A stretch of DNA of 64,000 bases from JAYRZB01 sp041916675 (GTDB lineage Bacteria > Pseudomonadota > Alphaproteobacteria > Rhizobiales > Devosiaceae): assembly GCA_041916675.1 (NCBI GenBank), contig JAYRZB010000003.1, forward strand, positions 341,553 through 405,552, written 5' to 3'. Positions 43,018 to 50,567 of the stretch are shown piece after piece. Within the stretch, counting starts at the first letter, position 1, and the number at the start of each line of letters is the position of its first letter. The position numbers and the translations under genes are program-made. The notes below the pieces were generated by a model. That model was not told the origin of the DNA and did no database searches. It saw only the letters and a program-made list of their open reading frames with translations.

Positions 43018-43278
43018 ATGTTCTCAACCACCAGCACCGGCAGCCTGTTTGACCGCGACCGCGAGGAACGGCAGCTGGCGCTCGAATATCTGGCTGAGGC
43101 CTGGAACACGGCTGAGGAAGATGGCGTGGAGAGCCAGGCGCTGGCGCATGCCTCACTGTTTGCGGCGCTGGCGACGCTGGTGAAGACGTTTGGCGAAGAA
43201 GCCACCGCGAGCCTTGTGGCCACCCTGCCCGACCGCATTCGCTCGGGCGAATACAATCTCGAGCGTTCGCTGCAGTAA
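43018..43278 (+). CDS. Small hypothetical protein
   Basis: 86 residues from ATG 43018; a GTG 12 nt upstream is the alternative, and neither has a clear ribosome site. Helical and acidic (REERQLALEYLAEAWNTAEEDGVE), without signal peptide or membrane segment. Not recognised. It lies between two genes for secreted proteins. Confidence 0.65.
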   Translation: MFSTTSTGSLFDRDREERQLALEYLAEAWNTAEEDGVESQALAHASLFAALATLVKTFGEEATASLVATLPDRIRSGEYNLERSLQ

Positions 43279-43317
43279 CTTGATCCTGACATAATGGCAG
43301 TGTTGAACTCCGCCATC

Positions 43318-43893
43318 ATGAAACATCAGATTTTCCGATTCGCTTTTATTGCTTTTGCAACAACGCTTTTGATCCCGGGCGGCGCGTTTGCCCAGGATGT
43401 TTCCGACCTTCCGCTCGACCAGCAATATGTGGTCTACAGCCACCCCGATGACCTGCCCGACGCAGTGCGCGCCAAGCGCGATGCCCTGCTCGATGCAGCG
43501 CGGACGGGGGATGTGGAATACTTCGCCTCGATCATCGAGGAACAGGAGTTTCCACCCACTCTGACCTTTGGCGAAATGCCGAACGGGCCGATAGAGTATC
43601 TGCGCGAATCCTCACCTGACGGCGAGGGCCCGGCATTGCTGGCGCGCATGGTGAACCTGCTCGAAGCCCCCTATGCGGTGATGGGGCCGGAAACCGATGA
43701 CCCGATCTATATCTGGCCCTACCATGCTGCAATGCCGGATGTGACGGCGCTGACCCTCGACCAGAAGCTCGATGCTTTCGTTGTGGGTGGCGATGATGCC
43801 ATGAAATCGATCGAGGAGGCCGGCGCCTACTACGGCTACCGGCTGATCATCGGCAAGGACGGGAACTGGAACTCGTTCGTGCGCGGCGACTAA
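43318..43893 (+). CDS. Secreted hypothetical protein
   Basis: 191 residues from ATG 43318, which puts a clean signal peptide first (MKHQIFRFAFIAFATTLLIP, cleavage after AFA). The mature part is acidic with VYSHPDDLPDAVRAKRDALL and YYGYRLIIGKDGNWNSFV near the end, resembling SH3-like or NTF2-like small periplasmic proteins. Not assigned to a named family. Convergent with pyrC, 4-nt overlap. Confidence 0.75.
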   Translation: MKHQIFRFAFIAFATTLLIPGGAFAQDVSDLPLDQQYVVYSHPDDLPDAVRAKRDALLDAARTGDVEYFASIIEEQEFPPTLTFGEMPNGPIEYLRESSPDGEGPALLARMVNLLEAPYAVMGPETDDPIYIWPYHAAMPDVTALTLDQKLDAFVVGGDDAMKSIEEAGAYYGYRLIIGKDGNWNSFVRGD

Positions 43894-45224
43894 GCCTCGG
43901 GCGATAGAGCTTCGAGAAAGCGCATGGGCTGGCCCTGGGCGGGGGTGACGAGTTCACCCTGCCACATCACGGTGTTGCCGCGGATGATGGTGCCCACCGG
44001 CCAGCCGGTGACCGTGACCCCGTCATAGGGCGTCCAGCCGGCGCGCGAGGCCACCCAGCCATTGGTGATGGTCTCGCGCCGCTTGAGATCGACGATGGTC
44101 AAATCTGCGTCATAGCCGACGGCGATGCGGCCCTTCTGGGCGATGCCGAACAGGCGGTTGGGCCCGGCGCTGGTCATATCGACAAGGCGGTTCAGGCTCA
44201 TGCGCCCGGCATTGACGTGATCGAGCATGATCGGCACCAGCGTCTGCACCCCGGTCATGCCCGAGGGCGAGGCCGGATAGGGCTTGCGCTTTTCCTCGTG
44301 GGTGTGGGGGGCATGATCTGACCCCAGGATATCGGCGACGCCATTGCTGACCCCGGCCCAGATGCCTTCGCGATGGATGGCATCGCGGACAGGCGGGTTC
44401 ATCTGGGCATAGGTGCCCAGTTTGACATAGGCGGTTTCATCGAGGGTGAGGTGGTGCGGGGTGACCTCGACGCTGGCGACGTCCTTGTGATCGGCGAGGA
44501 ACGCCATTTCCTCGCGCGTCGAAATGTGCAGGACATGGATACGCTTGCCAGCGGCGCGGGCCAGCGCGACGAGGCGCCGGGTGCATTTGAGCGCGGCCTC
44601 GGGATCGCGCCAGACCGGGTGCGAGCGCGGATCGTTATCGATGCGCAGCGGCTTGCGCTCTTCGAGGCGGAACTCGTCTTCGGAATGGAAGGCGGCGCGA
44701 CGGGTGATGGCGGCCAGGATCTTGGCGACCCCGGCATCGTCGGCGACCAGCAGCGAGCCGGTGGAAGAGCCCATGAACACCTTGACCCCAGCGCAACCGG
44801 GCAGCTTTTCGAGCATGGGCAGGTCGGCAACGTTTTCGTGCGTGCCCCCGATATAGAAGGCGAAATCGCAGTGCATGCGGTTGGTGGCGCGGGCGATCTT
44901 GTCTTCGAAGGCGGCTTTGGTGACGGTGAGCGGGGAGGTGTTGGGCATTTCAAACACGCCCGTCACCCCGCCCATGACGGCAGAGAGCGAGCCGGACTGC
45001 AGGTCTTCCTTATGCTCGGCGCCGGGTTCGCGGAAATGCACCTGGGTATCGATGACCCCGGGCAGGACGTGCAGGCCAGTGCAATCGATGATGCTGGCCG
45101 CCGAGGCCGCCGAGAGATCGCCCAGGGCGGCGATGCGTCCGCCTGTAACCCCGACATCGGCGGCGCCAATGCCATCGTGATTGGCCAGCGTGCCGTTCTT
45201 GAAAACCACATCGTAGTGCGCCAT
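43890..45224 (-). CDS. pyrC: Dihydroorotase
   Basis: 444 residues from ATG 45224. PGVIDTQVHFREPG (the first metal pair is HxH in most family members; here Gln precedes VH), FMGSSTGSLL near the lysine region, HVLHIST and EVTPHHL (metal His), and GSDHAPHT (catalytic Asp). Class I dihydroorotase size. It cyclises carbamoyl aspartate in pyrimidine synthesis; the altered first motif leaves another cyclic amidohydrolase possible. Confidence 0.87.
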   Translation of the reverse strand: MAHYDVVFKNGTLANHDGIGAADVGVTGGRIAALGDLSAASAASIIDCTGLHVLPGVIDTQVHFREPGAEHKEDLQSGSLSAVMGGVTGVFEMPNTSPLTVTKAAFEDKIARATNRMHCDFAFYIGGTHENVADLPMLEKLPGCAGVKVFMGSSTGSLLVADDAGVAKILAAITRRAAFHSEDEFRLEERKPLRIDNDPRSHPVWRDPEAALKCTRRLVALARAAGKRIHVLHISTREEMAFLADHKDVASVEVTPHHLTLDETAYVKLGTYAQMNPPVRDAIHREGIWAGVSNGVADILGSDHAPHTHEEKRKPYPASPSGMTGVQTLVPIMLDHVNAGRMSLNRLVDMTSAGPNRLFGIAQKGRIAVGYDADLTIVDLKRRETITNGWVASRAGWTPYDGVTVTGWPVGTIIRGNTVMWQGELVTPAQGQPMRFLEALSPEA

Positions 45225-45297
45225 GTCTGCGAGGTCCCCTTTGTCCGCCTGAGGGGTTTTAGGCAAGCCCGCCCGCCCCGTCCAGTCTGGAGCCGCC

Positions 45298-46116
45298 ATG
45301 GCCACTTCGCTTCGCCCCGATCGCGCCGTTTTCCGCTTCTCGGGGCCCGATGCGCACAAGCTGCTCAACGATGTGGTGACCGGACGCATTCCGGCTGGCC
45401 CCGGGCCGGCGACCTGGTGGGCGCTGCTGACGCCGCAGGGCAAGATTTTGGCCGAGGGACTGGCCGGATGGGCCGAAGAGGCGATCTGGCTCGACGTGCA
45501 TGATTCGGTTGCCGATGACTTTTTCCGCCGCATGCGGATGTATCGGCTGCGGGCGCAGGTGGTGATCGATGACCTGCGCGAGAGCCACAGCGTGGGCTGG
45601 GCGGAGGCGAGCCATGAGGCGATCAGCCACCAGGCCGATTTCGGGCCGGTGAGGCTGGGCACGCGGGTTATCGGGCCGCGCGAGGCGGGCTGGGTGGCCG
45701 ATGCGGCCTATCGCAAGGCGCGGATAGCGGCGGGGATTGCCGAACTGGGCGAAGACTTTGCCCCCGACACTACCTTTGCCCACGATATCGGCATGGACCT
45801 TCTGGACGGGATAGACTTCGCCAAGGGCTGCTATGTGGGGCAGGAAGTGGTGAGCCGGATGAAGCATCGCGGCACGGCGCGGCGGCGGCCGGTGGTGGTA
45901 AGCGGGCTCGTTGACGCCGATGCCGGGGCGGCGGTGATGGCCGGTGAGCGCGAAGCGGGCACGGTGGGCGCGGTGGCGGACGGGGAGGCGGTTGCGATCA
46001 TCCGCCTCGACCGGATCACCGATGCGGATGCGGCGACGGTCAATGGCAAGACAGTGCGCCTGCACCTGCCCACATGGGCGCGATATGGCTTTGGGGAATC
46101 GGCAGAGGCTGATTAA
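45298..46116 (+). CDS. ygfZ: Folate-binding YgfZ family protein
   Basis: 272 residues. KGCYVGQEVVSRMKHRGTARR is the YgfZ signature with its conserved Cys. The N-terminal LRPDRAVFRFSGPDA and the GcvT-like fold fit. It uses tetrahydrofolate in repair or assembly of iron-sulfur proteins. Divergent from pyrC. Confidence 0.94.
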   Translation: MATSLRPDRAVFRFSGPDAHKLLNDVVTGRIPAGPGPATWWALLTPQGKILAEGLAGWAEEAIWLDVHDSVADDFFRRMRMYRLRAQVVIDDLRESHSVGWAEASHEAISHQADFGPVRLGTRVIGPREAGWVADAAYRKARIAAGIAELGEDFAPDTTFAHDIGMDLLDGIDFAKGCYVGQEVVSRMKHRGTARRRPVVVSGLVDADAGAAVMAGEREAGTVGAVADGEAVAIIRLDRITDADAATVNGKTVRLHLPTWARYGFGESAEAD

Positions 46117-46150
46117 AAGACCATAAGCGGTTCGATTCCCCGGGGTGAAG

Positions 46151-46777
46151 ATGGCCAAGACCAAGGACAGGGCGTGGCAGCGCATGCTGTCCGGGCGGCG
46201 GCTGGATATTCTCGATCCCTCCCCGCTCGACGTCGAACTGTCCGATATTGCCCATGGTCTAGCGCGCGTTGCCCGCTGGAACGGGCAGACGCAGGGCGAT
46301 TTTCCCTTTTCTGTCGCGCAGCACTCGGTGCTGGTGCTGGAAATTTTCCAGGCGATCTGTCCGGGCGCCACGCCGCGCGATGGCTTGTACGCGCTTTTGC
46401 ATGATGCACCCGAATATGTGATGGGGGATATCATTTCGCCGTTCAAGACGGTGATGGGCGGCAATTACAAGGAAGTGGAGAACCGGCTGCTGGGTGCGGT
46501 GCACATGCGCTTCTCGCTGCCGGCGGTGCCATCGGCCGCCCTGACACGGCAGATCAAGCGCTCGGACAAGGAAGCGGCGTTCTTTGAAGCCGTGCACCTG
46601 GCAGGGTTTGAGCAGATCGAAGCGCGCAAGCTGTTTGGCGAGCCGAGCCTGCCGGCCTTCGACCTCGACCATTTCGACCTGTTGATCCGCCCCTGGCCAA
46701 CGCGGGAAGCGCATGACCGGTTCGTGCATGCGTTCGAATCGCTCAATGCCGCGCTGCAAGCGCAGGAACAGGGTTAA
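46151..46777 (+). CDS. HD-domain hydrolase (YfbR-like)
   Basis: 209 residues from ATG 46151 (a GTG lies 6 nt upstream). HD-type metal site: FSVAQHSVLVLEIF (His), ALLHDAPEYVMGDI (HD pair) and IKRSDKEA (late Asp). The layout matches YfbR-like 5'-nucleotidase proteins that act on dNMPs. It follows ygfZ by 34 nt and may share its transcript. Confidence 0.9.
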   Translation: MAKTKDRAWQRMLSGRRLDILDPSPLDVELSDIAHGLARVARWNGQTQGDFPFSVAQHSVLVLEIFQAICPGATPRDGLYALLHDAPEYVMGDIISPFKTVMGGNYKEVENRLLGAVHMRFSLPAVPSAALTRQIKRSDKEAAFFEAVHLAGFEQIEARKLFGEPSLPAFDLDHFDLLIRPWPTREAHDRFVHAFESLNAALQAQEQG

Positions 46778-46838
46778 TCAAACCTTACCGCGTTAATGGT
46801 GAATCTGCGTCGGCTTTGACGCGCTGCTGGCCCGACGG

Positions 46839-46853
46839 TTAATGAAGTGTTAA
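46839..46853. promoter_or_regulatory. CtrA-like box (TTAA-N7-TTAA)
   Basis: TTAA at 46839 and TTAA at 46850 are separated by exactly 7 nt, the full CtrA consensus of alphaproteobacteria. It sits 27 nt upstream of the start of the secreted protein at 46881, in an A/T-rich intergenic region. Confidence 0.45.
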
Positions 46854-46880
46854 AATTATACTTCATTGATCGAGCAAGAC

Positions 46881-47387
46881 ATGGGCAGGTTCATGCGCCA
46901 ACTGGTTCTGGGTGCGGCCGTTACCGCTGCGGTTTCGGGAATACTGACATCGCCGCTGTGGCTGCACAGTGCCATGGCCACCGACGTTGTGGCGGATGTG
47001 GTTGAAGCAACCGAACTGGTGCAGACCATTGCCCCGGCACTCGACCTGAGCAACCTCGTCAAGTTCGAGGGCCGCGAATATGCGGTGAGCTATGAAGATG
47101 GGGCCGTTTCCGAGCCACTATCGGTGACGCGGATCAAGAAGGTCGAATATGGCCAGGTGAGCTATGTCGACGTGGCGACGACGGTTTCGGGCACCTATTC
47201 CAGCGAGGCCCTGTTTTCCCCGCATGTGAAATATCCGGGCATCCACGTGGTGCCGACCGGCGAGCCGGAGGCGAAATTCCACTTCAGCTCGTGGTCGGCA
47301 ACCGAGGGTTGGACGGCGATGAGCGTGACCCCGGCAGGATCGTTCAGCTATCACGACTTTGCCAATGGCATTTCCATCAGCAACTGA
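46881..47387 (+). CDS. Secreted hypothetical protein behind a CtrA-like box
   Basis: 168 residues from ATG 46881 (ATG 46893 also possible). Signal peptide LVLGAAVTAAVSGILTSPLW, then VKFEGREYAVSYEDGAVSEP, YVDVATTVSGTY and FHFSSWSATEGW; beta-rich, no Cys. Not recognised. The CtrA-like box suggests cell-cycle-linked expression, and the downstream convergent gene encodes a cell-wall hydrolase. Confidence 0.72.
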   Translation: MGRFMRQLVLGAAVTAAVSGILTSPLWLHSAMATDVVADVVEATELVQTIAPALDLSNLVKFEGREYAVSYEDGAVSEPLSVTRIKKVEYGQVSYVDVATTVSGTYSSEALFSPHVKYPGIHVVPTGEPEAKFHFSSWSATEGWTAMSVTPAGSFSYHDFANGISISN

Positions 47388-47393
47388 GCGCTG

Positions 47394-48431
47394 CTAACCG
47401 CGCTTGAAGCGGTAGAAGATGTGCAGGCCGATCTTGGTGACCTTTTTCAGCTTGGGCGCCCAGTGCGGATACACATAGCTGGCATGGTAGTGCGTGGCGT
47501 TGGCCACTTCGGTCAGATAGAGCTCTGACTTGGCCACGCCCTTGGCGATCTCCTGCGCCTGGGCCCAGGATTTGCGATCGTTGATGGTTTCGGGAATGCC
47601 ATCGCAGGCAAACGAGAACTGGCAGCGATTGCGCCAGGACTGGTTCTGAAACACCACGCCGCAGATGGTGCTGGGATAGAGCCGATGGGCGACGCGGTTC
47701 ATGACCACCTGCCCCACGGCAACCTGCCCGCGATAGCTTTCGCCGCGCGCCTCGAAGTAAATGGCGGTGGCGAGGCACCAGAGTTCTTTTTCCGAATAGA
47801 CCTTGCCCGACTTCGACTTGACCTCGAATTCGGTGATCGGGGCATTGGCGCGCGCATAGGCCAGATCGGTGGAGGCCAGCAGCGGCATGGGGGCAATCGA
47901 CTGGCCGCCGGTGGCGGCGCCATCAATGGCATCAAGCGCCGAGGATGAGGAAATCAGCGACGGATCGATGGCGGCAACCGAAATGCGCGGGCCATCTTCG
48001 AAGGCGGGGGCGCCAAGGTCGGCCAGGCGGGACTGTTCGCCATCCACCGGATCGGACGGGCCATTGCGCAGCGCGGCCAGCCGCAGGCGCACTTCATCGA
48101 AACTGCGGGCGACGCTGAGCACATCGACATCGATGCGGGCACGGTTCTGCTTTTCGGCCCGATTGGGACCGACAAAGCTGACCGCCTCGAACATGTGATC
48201 GACCGAACCGGTGATGGTGACGTCGTCGCCCGAATAGGAAAGGCTGGCAACCAGCGCCGGGGCCGCTGCCGGATCGGGCAGCACAATGGCATCGGCGGGG
48301 CCGTGCGCCTGGCCCACAAGGGCCGCATAACCAAGGACCGAGACCACCAGCCCGGCCAGAAACCTGGCGGAACGATAGTCCGGTCGAGCCTTGGCCGCGA
48401 CGGGCCGGGTGGGCTTTGCCATCAAACGCAT
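47394..48431 (-). CDS. Cell wall hydrolase (SleB/CwlJ-type)
   Basis: 345 residues; start set at ATG 48431, with ATG 48422 or an upstream ATG also possible. One N-terminal membrane segment (FLAGLVVSVLGYAALVG) is followed by a long linker. The C-terminal SleB domain reads ELWCLATAIYFEARGES, GQVAVGQVVMNRV, TICGVVFQNQ and CQFSFACDG. The Glu of YFEARGE is the likely catalytic acid. Such proteins cut peptidoglycan; Gram-negative members act in envelope remodelling. Confidence 0.92.
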   Translation of the reverse strand: MRLMAKPTRPVAAKARPDYRSARFLAGLVVSVLGYAALVGQAHGPADAIVLPDPAAAPALVASLSYSGDDVTITGSVDHMFEAVSFVGPNRAEKQNRARIDVDVLSVARSFDEVRLRLAALRNGPSDPVDGEQSRLADLGAPAFEDGPRISVAAIDPSLISSSSALDAIDGAATGGQSIAPMPLLASTDLAYARANAPITEFEVKSKSGKVYSEKELWCLATAIYFEARGESYRGQVAVGQVVMNRVAHRLYPSTICGVVFQNQSWRNRCQFSFACDGIPETINDRKSWAQAQEIAKGVAKSELYLTEVANATHYHASYVYPHWAPKLKKVTKIGLHIFYRFKRG

Positions 48432-48605
48432 TACTCGCACAACACAACGCGCCGGCAGACGCTGCCGCGAGAATTTGACTGAATTCCCGCAGCAATTGCC
48501 GACGATGCTGATCATCGCCCATTAGGGTTAGCGGCAGGTAAACACTGAGGTTATGGCGGCAGCACGAAGCGCGCGTGGCGTGACGGCGGCAGGATTGGGG
48601 CGAAG

Positions 48606-50498
48606 TCAGGTGTCCTTGAAGCCGGCCTGGAAATTCCGGGCATAGGCGCCTCCGGCCGCCAGAAGCGCTGCGTGAGCGCCACTTTCAACGATACGCCCGC
48701 CTTCGAGCAGGTGAATGATGCTGGTGCGGGCCACCGCTTCGCGGCTGTGGGCGATGATCATGATGGCCTTTTGCGAGGCCAGTTCGGCAATGCGCCCGAT
48801 GATATCGCTTTCACGTTCGGCATCGAGATGGGAGGTCGCCTCGTCGAGGATCAGCAAATCGGTGTTTTTGAGCACCGCGCGGGCGAGCGAAATGCGCTGG
48901 CGTTCGCCGCCGGAAAAGCACGCGCCGTTGGATGCCGTTGCCGTATCGAGGCCATCGGGGAGGCTGCGCACCAGATCAGCGATGCCAGCGAAGGCGCAAG
49001 CATCCATCAATTCGGCCTCGGTGGCCGCCGGATGGAAATAGGACAGGTTTTCGCGCAGGGTTGAATCGCGCAGATAGGTATCCTGACTGACATAGGCGAG
49101 GTGCGCCCAAATCTCTTCATCTGCAAGGGAGGCTGTATCGGCCCCGTTGAGTAGAATGCGGCCCGAGGTCGGGCGGATCAAGCCACAGGCAAGCGCGGCA
49201 ACGGTGGATTTGCCAGAACCGGAACGGCCGGCGATGGCGCAGACCTGACCCTTCGATATCTCGAAGGAGGCGCCCGAGAGGATCATGGACGCGGCGCGCC
49301 CATCATCTGGTGCCGGTTCGAGCGTCTTCAGGCGGGTCAATGCAATAGCATCGACAAATCCGGATGCCCCGACGGTGGAGCCGACATTGGAGAGGCCCTC
49401 GATTGAGAGCTCGGCCCGTGACGGATAGGCGTAGGAGACACTCTCGAAAGCCACGACCGGCACGTCGGGCTGTGCTGCAACTGTCGCAGGCTGTGAGGGT
49501 GCCACGACCGACGTGAGCCCGGCAATGGGCGAGAACAGCACATCCTCGAGGCGCTTGAGGCCGACCGAGGCACGATAGATCGGATAGCGCAGGCCCTGGA
49601 TCTCGGAAAGCGGCGCGCGGGCGAGGTTGAGGTAGAGCAACGCCGTGACCGCCGCCCCGACCGTGGAAACGCTTGAACCAACCAGATAGACGGCCACCAG
49701 CAGGACGATGGTAGCAAAGATCGCAAAGCTGAGGTTGTAGGCGGTGGTGATGTTGTAGCGCCAGAAATCGAGAAACGCGGCAACCCCGGTTGTGCGGGTT
49801 GAGAGTGTCGCAAAGCTGCTCGATTGACGGACGGTGGCGCGGGCCTGGCGCATCAGCGCGATGGCACTGGCGTGGGTGCTTGATTCAATCAGGGCGGATA
49901 GTTCGGCACCATACTCAAAGGAACGCCCGATGTAGTCATCGATCTTTTTTTGCGAGAACCGGACCATGACAAACGAGAATGGAGCCACGGCAAAGACGAC
50001 GAAATACCACGGCTCGGTGACAAGAAGCACCGTGGCGATGCAGAGGAGGGTGAGTACGGCGCGAAAGACGCCTATGGGCGCCTCGACAAAAATCGGCTCG
50101 ACCATGCGCACATCGCTGGTGAGCCGACTGACGAGGACACCGGAATTGATGGTGGAATAGGACAGATAGGGCATGCGCAGCAGCGCATCGTAGACGCGCT
50201 GCAAGAGTTGCCGCGACAGGGCATAGCCATAGCCAAGGACCAAGCGGGAGGACACGACGCTGGCAAGAGCACTGAGCAGGAGAATGACGATGATGGCCGC
50301 GCACGTGAGATAGAGCGTTGCCTGATCTGCCTCTGACAATAAGCCATCGATCACCCGGCCGGTCAGATAGGGGGTAATCAGGGGACCGATGATCGACACG
50401 GCCACCAGCGGCACGGCGAGCAGCAGGGGGCGTAGGGGAAAGGTGAGACCCAGTTTGCGGATACGCGGGATCAGGCGCTTTTTGTCGATGATGGGCAT
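48606..50498 (-). CDS. ABC transporter, fused membrane and ATPase domains
   Basis: 630 residues from ATG 50498. The N-terminal exporter-type membrane domain (about 1-305) has six helices. ATPase domain: A-loop YAYPSRAE, Walker A AGRSGSGKST, Q-loop YVSQDT, signature FSGGERQRISLARA (Phe in place of Leu) and Walker B LLILDEATSHLD. About 40 extra residues lie between the A-loop and the strand before Walker A, a place usually occupied by a short turn. Homodimeric exporter of unknown cargo. Confidence 0.92.
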   Translation of the reverse strand: MPIIDKKRLIPRIRKLGLTFPLRPLLLAVPLVAVSIIGPLITPYLTGRVIDGLLSEADQATLYLTCAAIIVILLLSALASVVSSRLVLGYGYALSRQLLQRVYDALLRMPYLSYSTINSGVLVSRLTSDVRMVEPIFVEAPIGVFRAVLTLLCIATVLLVTEPWYFVVFAVAPFSFVMVRFSQKKIDDYIGRSFEYGAELSALIESSTHASAIALMRQARATVRQSSSFATLSTRTTGVAAFLDFWRYNITTAYNLSFAIFATIVLLVAVYLVGSSVSTVGAAVTALLYLNLARAPLSEIQGLRYPIYRASVGLKRLEDVLFSPIAGLTSVVAPSQPATVAAQPDVPVVAFESVSYAYPSRAELSIEGLSNVGSTVGASGFVDAIALTRLKTLEPAPDDGRAASMILSGASFEISKGQVCAIAGRSGSGKSTVAALACGLIRPTSGRILLNGADTASLADEEIWAHLAYVSQDTYLRDSTLRENLSYFHPAATEAELMDACAFAGIADLVRSLPDGLDTATASNGACFSGGERQRISLARAVLKNTDLLILDEATSHLDAERESDIIGRIAELASQKAIMIIAHSREAVARTSIIHLLEGGRIVESGAHAALLAAGGAYARNFQAGFKDT

Positions 50499-50567
50499 GG
50501 CATATTCCGAAAACAGTGTTTGGGTGCAAATCAATCGGCGCGTGCACAATTGCAGGCCGGCCGCAGG

